A DNA stretch of 64,000 nucleotides from Anodontia alba. Lineage: Eukaryota; Mollusca; Bivalvia; Lucinida; Lucinidae. Shown piece by piece: positions 45,124-56,000 of the stretch; positions within the stretch are counted from its first letter, which is position 1; every line of letters begins with the position of its first letter. A program made the position numbers and the translations under genes. The stretch spans positions 12,366,610 through 12,430,609 of the forward strand of contig OZ024828.1 of the NCBI GenBank assembly GCA_964016985.1, in the 5' to 3' direction. Below the pieces are notes generated by a model, which ran no database searches, was not told the origin of the DNA, and was given only the letters and a program-made list of their open reading frames with translations.

Positions 45124-46351
45124 TTATTTTTACATAATATAATTTGATAACAGACACATTAAATAAATGATTACTATTGTTTATCATCTATATAGTGATA
45201 GGAAAAGCATTATAGATATGAGATTATACAAAAGTCTTGTTATAACTTATTAGTGATATAAATGATAAGAATAACACAACATTAAGCTTAACGATTTCCA
45301 TTCGCTATGTTACTTTATATTGGACCTCCAAAACAAGTGCTTGATTGTCAGAATGGTGATAATATAAAATATCTGATAATATTGGTTGTTTTTCTGAGCC
45401 TTATAAGGCTTACGCCAGAGTCTGAATTAGATTTAGCTATCTAGAAACTATAATGAGATATAAAGAAATAACTTCTTCTGTCCCTACCCTTGGTATACCG
45501 GTTATTTCTAGATTATTTTGATGACAAGATATGATAAGGTATTTTATTGTACTCCTTTATTTCCATTGCAATTTCAGAAATGACAATGACATAGTACCTA
45601 CTGATGGTCAATGATTCTGTTAAGGTGAAAAGTTTACTACCAATATGAATACCATTAACAGATATTATCATTTACTTAACATGTCTAGTAACGTATGTAA
45701 CACAACTCTAATTGCTATTCTTAACTAGACTCCTTGCATATCTCCACTTAGACCCGAAATAAGACAAAACGACTATTATTTAAGTCCTATGTTTTTTAAG
45801 GCCGTTTTCCTGCTGCTCAGACACTGATAAGTCTTAAAATTTACATATTTGAGGCATATTCTGGTGCTAAGAATACAGCTTCTGCTGCTCAGAATGCATA
45901 TTATGACACTAAGATTAGCTTTTCTAAGTCATTAGATACTTAAGTATGTAATGCTGAGTATAGCTAATTATATCCAACAATAATGTTCTGGTGTTTTGTT
46001 CATGCATTTTAGCTAGGTACGGTAGTTTATGTTATAATAGGAAAATGTACCAACTATATTCATGGAACAGATGAAAATCAAGTTACATACTTTTTTCTGT
46101 TTTCAACACAAGCGTGGAGTAAATCTCTTAAAGGTGTGTAAGTCACTGGATTGCTTTAATATATATTTAATTTCATTGTGATATGCATGTTTCTAAATTT
46201 GCCTAATGTTACACACATATCTTTAAGGATTGTTGTATTCTGTATATTAAAGAGGTAAAGCGACACTGTTTGTTTGGGGGAAATTATATTACCGTAAGGC
46301 AAAGTGTAATATGATTAACTTTGTGTTATCTTAATGTATTTATGCTGTAGC

Positions 46352-46857
46352 ATACGAGGTTCCTGCAAAACGTTTTGTCACTTGGTTCGGATTACTTCAG
46401 TGCTACGTTTTATCAAACATATTTTTATTACAAACCTTCAAAGTATTCCCTCTTTACTGAAACACAATGTTTGTAACCTTTCTACCCAGTCGCGAAAAGC
46501 AGACAAATAGTCTTCTTTTGGTATCTGTTGGAGACACTGATAAATAGCGCTGCCAAGAGAACTTCTAGACGTATACTTATTTCCAGAAAGCATTTTCTTA
46601 AGCCTTGGAAATAAAAAGAAGTCATAGGGACTTAGGTCAGGTGAATAAGGTGGACGGTTTAAAACTTCCACCTTTTCAGAAGCCAAAAAAGACTTAACAA
46701 CCTCACACTTATGACAGGAGGCGTTGTCATATAAAAGGTGGACTCCTGACCATCCTTTGCTTGGTCGTTTCTTATTGTAACAAGTAAATTGGTCAGTGTA
46801 TATGACTGCATCTATTTCAATATGAAGTAACTTGGTCAGTTGGAAAGCAATTTGCAT
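46352..46857 (-). pseudogene. Mariner-family transposase, C-terminal half
   Basis: Minus frame 46857-46438, 139 residues. LLYDNASCHK and PPYSPDLSPYDFFLFPRLKK are the second and third catalytic Asp regions of mariner transposases. Exactly 34 residues separate the Asp of YDN from the Asp of PYDF, the D34D signature. Full-length mariners are ~345 residues, so the DNA-binding half and first catalytic Asp are missing. A TAG lies nine codons upstream of the Met. Near the end the frame closes early at KEGIL; the next frame over reads the usual YFEG-type end, so a one-base shift is likely. The 3' inverted end TACGAGGTTCCTGC is at about 46351 after TA. The element is dead. Confidence 0.85.
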
Positions 46858-46943
46858 GAAATAAACGGGTATCGTTAGCTATTCAACACACCATTCAAGT
46901 ACAGTGAAGCACTTTAAAATATACCTGGGATAAAAGTATTGCG

Positions 46944-47108
46944 ATTTCCTCGCTTGGGGAAGAGAGAGCTAATCTTAGTGCTTTTCGTACGTTTGTTCGA
47001 TTTGTGCTTGTTTGGATTTGGCAGTTTCCTCTTCCTCTTGGTGTCTGGGAAGGGCTTCAGTTTGTGATTGTGGCACTCCCTGGACTTTTCTCTTACCCTT
47101 TTTTTAGA
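46944..47108 (-). repeat. Family G interspersed repeat, inverted
   Basis: CCTCGCTTGGGGAAGAGAGAG, TTTCGTACGTTTGTTCGATTT and GTGGCACTCCCTGGACTTTTC are the inverse of 36290-36572. A C-type scrap follows at 47150-47340 (GGCGAAGACTCAGATCAGCC). Confidence 0.6.
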
Positions 47109-47587
47109 AGCCTATTAGTGACAGAACTTTTTTGCAGGACCCTCGTAGCTAAACCTGTGCACCTGGCGAAGACTCAGATCAGCCTGGTTGTCAGCTTATT
47201 CTGATGTCTTTGCAGTCTGCATGAAGAAAGCTGAGAACCTTTGCTATTCATTGAGCACACAGGGAAGTCATTGAACGGTCATCACTGTATTCACAGGACC
47301 TATATGTCTTGCGGCAGCTTATGATTATGTTAAACATTTTGTTTTCAACAGGACTACATGTAAATGCTACTCTGGTATTAATGCACGCACTTCTTGGCAT
47401 GAGACAATGCTTCTACCAATATTGTTTAATCAGAAATAATATTTTATATGCATAGATTAAACATATAACAGAAAGACTTTGTGGTCATCTGCGTAATGTG
47501 CCATGTTTTTAAATAGATTTGAAGGTCATAAATAAAAATCTTGAACAAAACTTAGTGTAGTCAGCTATAATTTGGATGTTCTTAATA

Positions 47588-47954
47588 CAGTCGAACTTCG
47601 ATTGCTCGAACCTCTTTGGGACCATGAAAATTTGTTCGAGACAGCGATAGTTCGAGCCACGGAGGGTTACTATTAGTGCCATACCAGGAGGCATAATGGA
47701 AATAATTGTGGGATATCTTTTCGGTGTTCTATATTATAAATGTATGCTGTTTGCACTCATTAGAATCATTAAAATCGCCTCGATGAGGCGATTCTAATGA
47801 ATGCACACAGCATACATTCACAAGAAAAAAAGAAGAAAATCTCCCTAAATTATCCGTATATCGTATTTAGAGGAAATCCCTGCGGACTCAAGAGCGTGTT
47901 CGACTCATGCATGGTAAACGAGCCATCGGGGTTCGAGCCATTGAAATTCTACTG
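47588..47954. mobile_element. Pogo/Tigger-like MITE with CAGTCGAACTTCGATTG ends
   Basis: CAGTCGAACTTCGATTGCTC and GAGCCATTGAAATTCTACTG are inverted ends flanked by TA. In the middle (47745-47820) is a TTAGAATCATTAAAATCGCC / GGCGATTCTAATGA hairpin of the orphan GCCTC/GAGGC type. Confidence 0.7.
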
Positions 47955-49242
47955 TATACCAATAAACATCTAGAATTGATATGCATTGATTAGCTAGATT
48001 GCGGATAAATGAATTATCTACGTAACGCACCTGATAATGTAACAGAATAAATAAAGCAAAAGTGTTATTTTTATCCTTTTATTCTGAAAAATCTTATTTA
48101 AAAACCGAGTATCATATCAAGAGATAAAAGTTTATATAAAGACCTTTAAAGAGACAAAAAAATCCCTTCGAATTAAGACATTGTTACATTTGTTACCACT
48201 GATAAATTATTAAGCAAAGTCATGTAAGGGTCTGACATATAATTTATCTGTAGATATTTTATTTAGACATAAAGAAATTGTGAGCATTTGCCATAAACTG
48301 AAAAGTTCAGGACAATATTCAGTATTTTATGTAAAAGTGGCCTTGATGCAGATAGCAACTTTACCGTTAACAGTAATAAATGTTTGTTCTAACTGACAAA
48401 GAATATCGGCATTAAATTTCCAGTTTTAGAAACGCTTACAAAAACTTCTAAATGGCACAAAAAAGAGATACTAAATACTGATGAAGATTACCATACAGAA
48501 AACAACGAAAATCCACAGCAAGTAGATATTTTAGATGTTACCTACGTTACTTTCGGCAGAATGATACGGTAGAGAATGTTTTAATGCGCCTTTGTATCTC
48601 ATATTAATAAGATATAATGCTAAAATGAGAATTTACTTTATTTGTACACTTCTAGTCTGCATTTGATGAGATATTATGTGAAAATTATTTTTTTCAATGT
48701 TGCATTTCACAGTGGGGTGACTTTGCTTAATAGCCAATAACTTACAAAGTATAAAAGCTAGAGAGATAATGTTTGCAGCTTCGGAAAGGACATTTAAATA
48801 CCTTATCAGAAATTACAACCTTAAAGTCAGGAAAGCAAAGTACAATCTATGAAAATGAACTATATATAGTTAAAATACTCATTTCTAAAGGGTACATTAG
48901 ACCATGTAACGTGCGTAACCACATGTAAGGCCAAAAGAAGTTTCAAACATCACATTTTGCAGCTTGTGGATTGTTCTTTAGTTTCGTATATTTAGTTGGA
49001 ACATATAATTACTTTTGCACCAGTTCTCATAGGTTTGATAATTTTCTATGGTATTATTAATTCTGTAGGGGTAACGAATGTAACAGGCTACTACTCGGTA
49101 ACGCCCCCATCGCCAGATGGCTAACATGCTGCAAAATACTTGGAAGATAATAGGCTTTAAGAAAAACATGCTTAACAAAATTCCACTTGGGGTGGGGTGG
49201 GGGAGGTAAACCATAGCTGGCCAGCGGCCTATTCGATCTTTC

Positions 49243-49420
49243 TCTCACAATTACAGGCTTCAAATACCGCTTAAGCCGGTGCTAGGAGTGAGGGCGCGCG
49301 TCTGCAGCCTCGTAAACTACATAGCTGCATATTAAGAGACTAAATAAAACACTTTCCGATTTTCTTTCTTTTATGTGTTATTTGTTTCCAAAGGCAACCT
49401 TTCAGAGTTTTTATTTTACT
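49243..49420. repeat. ~175-bp repeat M, copy 1
   Basis: CGCTTAAGCCGGTGCTAGGA, CGTAAACTACATAGCTGCAT, CCGATTTTCTTTCTTTTATG and CCAAAGGCAACCTTTCAGAG match copy 2 at 49786. They also weakly match 42960-43230, the left end of the 6.4-kb structure. It lies directly outside its right end. Confidence 0.6.
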
Positions 49421-49502
49421 TCACTGCAGCTGGTGTTAGTGCCGTTTAGTAGCCGAAAACGTCTTCCCGTACTTCACCATAGTGCCCATTTTATTTCCTT
49501 CA

Positions 49503-49796
49503 TTAAGCCTTGTCCTGCTGAATAAATTAAGATGCCACACCCTTTTCAAATTTTCAGCCAATCATATTACTTGATCTGAATTGTTGCTATAAATTCACAC
49601 ACATAATGGCAAACAGTGCAGATCCAGATCAGTTGGCTTCTTCAAGCCAACTGATCTAGATCTACGTCTACACTGTTTACAAAGAGTGCAGATCGAGATT
49701 AGTTGGCTTCTGAAGAAACCAACTGATCTGAATCTACACTGTTTGCAAAGGCAGGGTATATCCGGGTTCAGCAGGACAAGGGTTAACATTCAGCTT
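49503..49796. mobile_element. Family N MITE, TTAA ends, with tandem hairpins
   Basis: TTAAGCCTTGTCCTGCTGAA faces TTCAGCAGGACAAGGGTTAA. Inside are two back-to-back B-type hairpins using AGTTGGCTTC..GAAGCCAACT instead of GACGCC (49609-49680, 49679-49746). It separates the two copies of repeat M, so it probably inserted next to or within a duplicated segment. Confidence 0.75.
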
Positions 49797-49965
49797 GTTA
49801 CTTTAAAAAATCGAAAACCGCTATAGCCGCTGCTGGGATGGGTGGGAAAGCGTGTGCATCTCGCAAACTACATAGCTGCATGTGAAGCTACTTAATAAAA
49901 CAGAGTCTCCGATTTTCGTTCTTTTATGTATTTTTTTGCATCCAAAGTCAACCTTTTAGACTTAT
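49786..49965. repeat. ~175-bp repeat M, copy 2
   Basis: CGCTATAGCCGCTGCTGGGA, CGCAAACTACATAGCTGCATG, CCGATTTTCGTTCTTTTATG and CCAAAGTCAACCTTTTAGAC. About 75 percent like copy 1 by eye. Confidence 0.6.
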
Positions 49966-50271
49966 GCCAAACGAACGCACCCTTGTATCTTGAGTTCTCA
50001 TTAGCGACATACGCAGGGACACAACAATACAACATAAACTAGGCAATGGTGTTCTATCTGTCAGAAAAAAACTCAACACAAAAGGGGTTAATACAAATGT
50101 TAATGATTTCCATTTGCCTGTTAGTGAATAGAAAAACAAATCCTTTCAAATAGCATATCCTTCTATAACCTTATTTTGATTAGGGCGAAGCTCTGAATAT
50201 TTCAGTTTTCAACTCCATATAATATGGCATCATCCATTTTTAGTATTCAATGTTAAAAAAAATATGAATAT

Positions 50272-50407
<136 letters not shown>

Positions 50408-50791
50408 TTGTATCCTTTGTATCCTGAGATACAAATTAAACAACGAGTACATGAGTACCTCGTACTGAATGCAATAGCTTATAGAATTTTATGACCCTTT
50501 CCTGTCTGATCTTAGAACAGCAGTAAATTATCTGAGTTCAGTGAACTGGTTTGATTGTCTCTGCTAAACACCTATTAAGGAACTTAGAACACATTTGTGA
50601 ATCACTTTGATGTCTGTGGCGCGCAGAATTCTGGCCGTCTCCTAGTCGCATTTCATCAGTTGTAGATGTTTGAGTTAGCATAAAATAAAATCTGGCATGG
50701 CATGGTGACATAAGATAAAATGTGACGTGGTCGGTTTGGCACGGCATCATGGGCTAAAATAATATATCCGTCTAACGACTCCTCGCACTGG

Positions 50792-51070
50792 CATCACGAA
50801 AACATGCCTATATAATTTTGACCACCTTAAACCCCACTTTTATATAGTAAAACTGGGGTTTACAGGGGTATACATTATTTGTCTTATTTCCGCTCAAAAA
50901 CATAGATTGTGGGTACTCGTTTGAACCGCCTCAATGAGGCGGTTCAAACGAGTAACCACAATATATGTTTTGAGCAGAAATATGAAAAATTCCAGAATTT
51001 TTATCTGAAAAAATTTCACTTTTTGGATGTGAAATTTTCAATATATTTGAATAGGCGTGTTTTCATAATG
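50792..51070 (-). mobile_element. Family A MITE, copy 13
   Basis: Starts CATCACGAAAACATGCC, ends GTGTTTTCATAATG. Central arms carry a paired change, GTTTGAACC on one side and GGTTCAAAC on the other, so both arms changed together. Flanking bases are G and G. Confidence 0.92.
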
Positions 51071-51339
51071 GCGTCAGCGGTATGCAATTTTCAAAGGCAA
51101 CCAGAATGGCCTTGATTGTCCGAAAGGAAATAGAAATATAATCGGCACTATGGTGACATACGGGGAGATGTCACCGTCACAACACGCACCTGAATTTTCT
51201 GATCACCTCAGTAAAACTGTCATATAAACGAAATGGGGGTAACATTGATGTCATAAATCAGTCTGCTTGCTTAGCGGTTAATCCAATCACGATTGACCAC
51301 TTTGCTTACCTCTTTCATTGCACGCCGGTGGGTCGGGGT

Positions 51340-51965
51340 TCATACTCTATGATGGCCCTGACTTAAAAACTATTCATTAGATAGTCTGGGCATGAACTTT
51401 TTATGTCTATTTCTCAGCAAATCGGGGTTCAGCTGGTTGTTTTCTTTTGCTCCAGTATTCCAGTGATGTTGCTTGACAACCCAGAGCTCTCCAAACGTCT
51501 CAACACATTGTTTCTGTTTAGCCTATAGAGGTTCTATGTTTCATTATAGGCTTTATCTGTGATTTATCCTTTGCCCGTTATGATGCATTGATGTGTTTGA
51601 AGACCGCCACTCGAACCAAACAAATATGTTTTAACTACTGTGAAAGCTGAGAGCGAGGATTGGGATCTCGTCAAGCTAGCTTAAGTCCTATAGTAATACA
51701 TTACTGACCGTTCCAAGGCAGTACTTTTATTGTGGTAATTTTTGTTAAGTTATGTAGTGTTTCACTTTCAAATGTTTTTTTCTTTCAACAATTATGTATT
51801 CAGTCGTATATTCAGTTAAGTTTGAGTAACAGAGTTCCAAGCTTTCTAGAAAACAGTTGCCAACTCTGCTTACCATCTGTTCATTTTGTGGTTGCTTTAC
51901 AGTATTTGTCTGTCTTTCCCTTTGGTAATGGGGGCTTGATGTTGATCTGACTGTATCAGCTCCTG
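51340..51965 (+). repeat. Family H interspersed repeat, longest copy
   Basis: GGTTGTTTTCTTTTGCTCCA, AAAGCTGAGAGCGAGG, ATTACTGACCGTTCCAAGGC, CAGTTAAGTTTGAGTAACAG and GCTTGATGTTGATCTGACTG match 14215 and 17395. A GGGTCGGGGTTCATACTC piece just upstream resembles a B-box. Confidence 0.6.
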
Positions 51966-52014
51966 AGTTCTCTTATTTATTTAAATACCTGCTGCAGTGA
52001 AGTAGAAAAAATCT

Positions 52015-52180
52015 AAAGGTTGCTTTCGAAAACAAAGAACACACAAAATAATGAAAATGGGAGCTTTGGTTTTATTTAGGCGCTTCATATTCAACCATGT
52101 TGTGAGGCTGTATAACCTAACACCGACTTACGCACCCTCCCTAGTACTGGCTAAAACGGTGTACGCGACATCCCGGTCCC
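52015..52180. repeat. Interspersed repeat, same type as 10600
   Basis: AAAGGTTGCTTTCGAAAACA, AAAATGGGAGCTTTGGTTTT and AGGCGCTTCATATTCA match 11490-11650 and 10600. Confidence 0.45.
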
Positions 52181-52356
52181 CGCCCTCTATCCCACCCTAG
52201 TACTGCCTTCAGTCGCAAACAAAACAACTAAACTTCAAAGACATATCCTTGCCGATTCCCATTAATAGTGGCCCAATTTAAAACGTAATGTATCTCCGAG
52301 ACGGAATGACCATCAGCAGTGGCATATTCATGTAAATGTGTAGATCATGAAATATA

Positions 52357-52689
52357 CAGTCGAACCTCGTTATCTCGAACTCGCTTATTTCGAATTACCG
52401 CCTATCTCGAAGTGAAAATCTGGTCCCTGTTTTAACATGAAACTATGACAACCGGTAACAAAATAATGTGGAAAAGAGGAGAAATTGCTCCTCAGGAGCA
52501 ATTTCTCCTCTTTTCCACATTATTTTATATATATATTTCTAACCAGGAGTCAAATTACATATTCATTTTTTAAATGCGGTTGTTCAATTTATTGTTTTCC
52601 TCCCTCTCTCAACTCTGATATGTCGAAGTACGGATATCTCGAAGTGTTTCAGTGAGTCCCTTGGAATTCGGGATAACGGGAGTCGACTG
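52357..52689. mobile_element. Family D MITE, TA-flanked
   Basis: CAGTCGAACCTCGTTATCTC and CGGGATAACGGGAGTCGACTG, with TA on both sides. The centre is a long clean palindrome, AATAATGTGGAAAAGAGGAG facing CTCCTCTTTTCCACATTATT. Confidence 0.83.
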
Positions 52690-52808
52690 TACTTTTATCC
52701 TATGTACATATCGTGCAGACATCTTTTAGTATATCTACGGTAGGCCATAAACATCAGACTATTTGTACGGCCCTCATAAAATTGATGCTTCATATCACTA
52801 CAGCTTAC

Positions 52809-52865
52809 CTGGCACAAAATGCAATAAGTCCCAACACCATTCATACGAATACAGAACTCAGTCAA
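52809..52865 (-). pseudogene. Possible decayed duplicate of the membrane-helix exon end
   Basis: Minus strand GGTGTTGGGACTTATTGC ending GTGCCAG/GTAAGC resembles the end of the exon at 52932 (GCCGTTGGAGTTTATTGTG..GTGCAAG/GTAAGC). It starts after a possible TTGCAG acceptor, but the hydrophobic stretch is missing and the phase does not match. It is either an alternative exon or a broken tandem copy. Confidence 0.3.
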
Positions 52866-52931
52866 CTGCAACTGTGCGACGTGAGAGTAATATATTCATT
52901 TAAGCTTACGTTTAATAATAATAAAGCTTAC

Positions 52932-53034
52932 CTTGCACAAACACAATAAACTCCAACGGCACTAACTGTAACAACCCAAAGTAACGCCAGTACTATTACC
53001 GCCACCATGAAGTTCTGTTTCTGACTCGTTAGCT
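52932..53034 (-). CDS. Membrane-helix exon of a mucin-like type I membrane protein
   Basis: On the minus strand an acceptor (AAATATTTTATTCAG) precedes 53034 and a donor (AAG/GTAAGC) follows 52932. The 103-bp exon starts with two bases completing a codon, then 33 codons: LTSQKQNF followed by the membrane-spanning stretch MVAVIVLALLWVVTVSAVGV and YCVCA. The mucin-like exon at 54930 ends with one spare base, G; joined to AG here it gives a Glu codon, so the frames connect. The following intron would start in phase 2. Cys residues right after the helix could be palmitoylated. The cytoplasmic exon further left was not found. Confidence 0.6.
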
Positions 53035-53301
53035 CTGAATAAAATATTTAAACCGTGCCATGGGAATATAGCCATTATAGCATATACAAACAGCAAAGGT
53101 TCAGGCAAGCTTGCGCTTCCGCGCAGTCTCGCCAGGACATATGCTGTTAGCTCAAGGAAGCGACAGGCCAACGGAAAAATTCAGACATAGACATTTGGCC
53201 TTACAGAATGGCACGGCATGCACACTGGAAGATATATCTAGCGAAAATAACAACAAGCCGTTTTCTCGCGAAGAATTAACAACGGTCATTATATTATATA
53301 C

Positions 53302-53583
53302 CATCACGAAAACATGCCTATAAAGTTTTGACCCCCTTAAACCCCACTTTTATACAGTAAAACTAGGGTTTACAGGGGTATATATTATTTTTCGTATTTC
53401 TGCTAAAAACAATAGATTGTGGTACTCGTTAGAACCGCCTCGGCGAGGCGGTTCTAACGAGTACCCACACTCTATGTTTTGAGCAGAAATATGAAAAAAA
53501 AAATATCAGAGTTTTTCATCTGAAAGTTTTCATTTTTGGTGGTAAAATTCTCAATGTATTTGAATAGGCGTATTTTCGTAATG
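53302..53583 (-). mobile_element. Family A MITE, copy 14
   Basis: Starts CATCACGAAAACATGCC, ends GCGTATTTTCGTAATG. Loop CTCGGCGAG. Flanking bases are C and C. It lies in the intron of the mucin-like gene. Confidence 0.92.
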
Positions 53584-53849
53584 CAAACAGCGGAAGCTCA
53601 AGTCAGTTTGCGCATTCGTGCATTCTCATTACAGCATTTGCTGCCCATCGACGAATCCCGCAATAGCATATGGGTCTTTGTTATTGATAAGACTGGGCAG
53701 AAGTGTAGGCAGATCTGGTCACCTTCGCGCATGCATTTAGCATCACGTCACAAGTTATTGTGACACACCTCAAGTATTACGTAAGGAGACTTGATACACG
53801 TGGCAGATATTTTGCCATTTATCACAATGGAAACAATTTTTATAGCTTT

Positions 53850-53960
53850 CCAGTTGTTCAAAGCGTCGTTAGCTTAACGAGCTCGTTAGTGGCAAAAATG
53901 TTAGTACAATATCTAATTCTTAAGTATTTTTGCTGAAAAAATGTGAGTAGCAATTGCAAA
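53850..53960. mobile_element. Family J element, truncated
   Basis: CCAGTTGTTCAAAGCGTCGT, TTAACGAGCTCGTTAG and GCTGAAAAAATGTGAGTAGC are family J parts. The right half is missing. Confidence 0.6.
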
Positions 53961-54604
53961 TGAGTTTTATTAGGGCGAAAAAACTCGGGGCCGTTGTAGT
54001 TAGATTTTCATCTTCAGTGATAATCCAGGTAATTATCAATTAAATGAAGTGTGTAAAAACTCGTGCATGTTGATTAAAATATGGCTAGTTTGACGTTTGA
54101 CGTTTGACTTTGTCGGTGAATGTATGTATAAAAGGTATACAAACTGAAGGACATTACCTTATTAGTGTTTAATGGGTCGTTTAACTCCGAAAAACCCAAC
54201 TAGAATTACAAAAAAGCTAGTTGTTTTAATCTGTAAAGTACTAGGGAAGTTTGTAACGACAACATGATAAAATAGAGATTGTCTTTTTGATTTTTTTTTT
54301 CAAAGTAAATAAGTCTTAACATTACTTAACATTACTTGTGACATGAAATGTCTTGACTTATTTTCTTTGAAAAAAAAAATGAATAAAACTTTTCGAATGT
54401 TGTCTGTTCTAAGCAGATAAATCACATGAGAAGTCAAGACTTATTTTCTCTGAGTTATGGAGCCTTACCATATAATGCGTACAGTGAAGGTCTAGATAAG
54501 CCAGCGCATCTGGCCGTCTGCTTTTGTCCAGAACAATGCAATAAATGCGAATAATGGAATTTATTATTGTTGTTCATATCTAAACTAGAGGAACTTCGGA
54601 AAAA

Positions 54605-54605
54605 G

Positions 54606-54638
<33 letters not shown>

Positions 54639-54775
54639 CCGAAATGACCCATCGAAATTGGCCAAATCGACTCTGGGCCAAAACGACCCAGGCCAAAACG
54701 AACCGGGCCGAATCGACCTAGGCCCGAAACGACTCTGGACCGAAACGTCTTACGGCCGAAACGACCCGGAACGAT
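54605..54775. repeat. Poly(A) followed by ~15-bp minisatellite
   Basis: About 32 As, then some eight imperfect units of GGCCGAAACGACCC type (54638-54772). On the minus strand it reads GRFGP-like repeats, an artefact. It is in the intron between the two mucin-like exons. Confidence 0.8.
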
Positions 54776-54929
54776 ATCAATATATAGTTTATATGACGTC
54801 CAATTATTCAGGTCGTGATACAGTAGTGAGATAGCACCATAAAAAAGCAACGGTTCTCACTGCTACATCAAGACAATGAATAATTGTTGAGAGTGACGGT
54901 AAACCTCAACTCAGACTAACAAGATATAC

Positions 54930-56000
54930 CTTCAAAGTCATCCTGCAGCTTCAGCAATTCCTTAGAGTCTTGCGAAAGTGTTGTTGAAGTCGAACCTGAA
55001 GAATCTGTGGAAATGACCTCTGATGACGTAGGCACTGGTGATGTTGTTGGTTTCGTTGATGAATCCACACTTGAGGTTGTGTTGATGTGCACCGTAGTAT
55101 TTGTGGCTGTAGTTGGAGTTATATCAGATGTTTCTGTAATTGATTCTGATGTTGTTTCTATGGTTTGCGATGATACTGTTGACTGATGTGGTGACACAGA
55201 ATCTGTCGTTACGTTTACGTGTAACGTTGTATTTATGGCTGTAGTTGGGGTTATAGTTACTTCTGATGATTGTCCTTTGTCTTGTGTTGATTTTTGTGAT
55301 GTCACAGCACTTACTGTTGTATTGACTTGAGCTGTGGTATTTGTCACTGCTGTAGACGTTATAACAGACGACCCAGAAGGCTGGGTAAGCTTAATTGTTG
55401 ACTTTGTTGTTGAAGCGGTCGTAGACAGCGTAGATTCTGCTAATGTTGTATTTACTGCTCCAACAGCAGTGGTTGTTTGCGACGTACTGATTTGAACGGT
55501 TGTGTCTACTTTTGAAGCTGAACTATTTGCTGTTAAAGATACTGATGAATGTAGAGTTGTCGCAGTTTGTTGTGTTGAAGTAGATGGAATACTGGTAGTG
55601 GTTGTATTTTCTTGTAATGCTGTGGAAGAATCTGAGAAATTTGAGCTCGTGGACTTTGTTGTAGTTTTTGTAGAAGTGCTTGTTGTAGTTCGTTCAGCAG
55701 CAGAGGTATTAGTAAGTGAAGTTGTCTGGAGCTGTGTCGCTGGTACAGGTGTACTTGATGTTAAATTGGTCTCTGCTCTACTAGTTGTAGTAGCCGAACC
55801 ATGGGTAGTAGTCTGAGTTTGTTTCGTGGTGTCTGGTGTAGCAGATGAGGTAGTTTGCAGATTCGACGACGTTGATGTTATATTTTCAGTTGAGAAAGTG
55901 GTAGTTGTTGCTGTTGTGACTGCAGGTGAGGATGAAGTAGAAAATGTAGTAGTTGCTGATTCATCTATGATGACAACACATACCAAGATAACTGCATGTC
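54930..56000 (-). CDS. Mucin-like Ser/Thr-rich ectodomain exon
   Basis: On the minus strand an acceptor (CCTTAATATTTCAG) precedes 56000 and a donor (GAAG/GTATAT) follows 54930. The 1071-bp exon begins with two bases of a codon and ends with one base (both borders phase 1, a symmetric exon as common in secreted modular proteins). It opens HAVILVCVVIID, a hydrophobic run that fits a signal-peptide core whose Met lies in an upstream exon. About 340 residues follow that are mostly Thr and Ser with more than ten N-x-S/T sites. Loose repeats are built on NTT (AVTNTTAQVNTTVSAV, AINTTLHVNVTT, ATNTTVHINTTS). The end, LLKLQDDFE, leads into the membrane-helix exon at 52932. Likely a heavily O-glycosylated cell-surface protein. 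No ATG opens the frame in this exon; a frame read from the TTG at 55986 only reflects the intron border. Confidence 0.62.

Larger units (their letters stand above)
42842..49222. mobile_element. Putative 6.4-kb inverted-end element with GTTAC-N4-GTTAC motifs
   Basis: The left end GGCCAGCTAT (42842-42851) and the right end ATAGCTGGCC (49213-49222) are inverse. About 95-110 bp inward both ends carry, in the same order, CATGTTAGCC, TCTG, GATGGGGGCG, a TAGCC and TGTTAC-N4-GTTACCC. The motif GTTAC-N4-GTTAC occurs eight times inside (one with a final mismatch): 43003, 43159, 43924, 48183 and 48537 on +, and 45688, 48906 and 49071 on -. No copy was noticed elsewhere in the window. Iterated motifs near inverted ends are typical of transposase-binding arrays. 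No intact protein is encoded. A LINE fragment, a mariner piece, a G repeat and a D-type MITE are nested. Outer target duplications were not found, so the borders are provisional. Confidence 0.45.

Noticed and set aside
42842..49222. A virus-derived or Maverick-type element
   Set aside because: No capsid, polymerase B, integrase or protease frame is present; only inverted ends and motif arrays support mobility.
54455..54850. 131-codon minus frame with GRFGP repeats and poly-Phe
   Set aside because: Generated by the minisatellite and A run; no conserved features.
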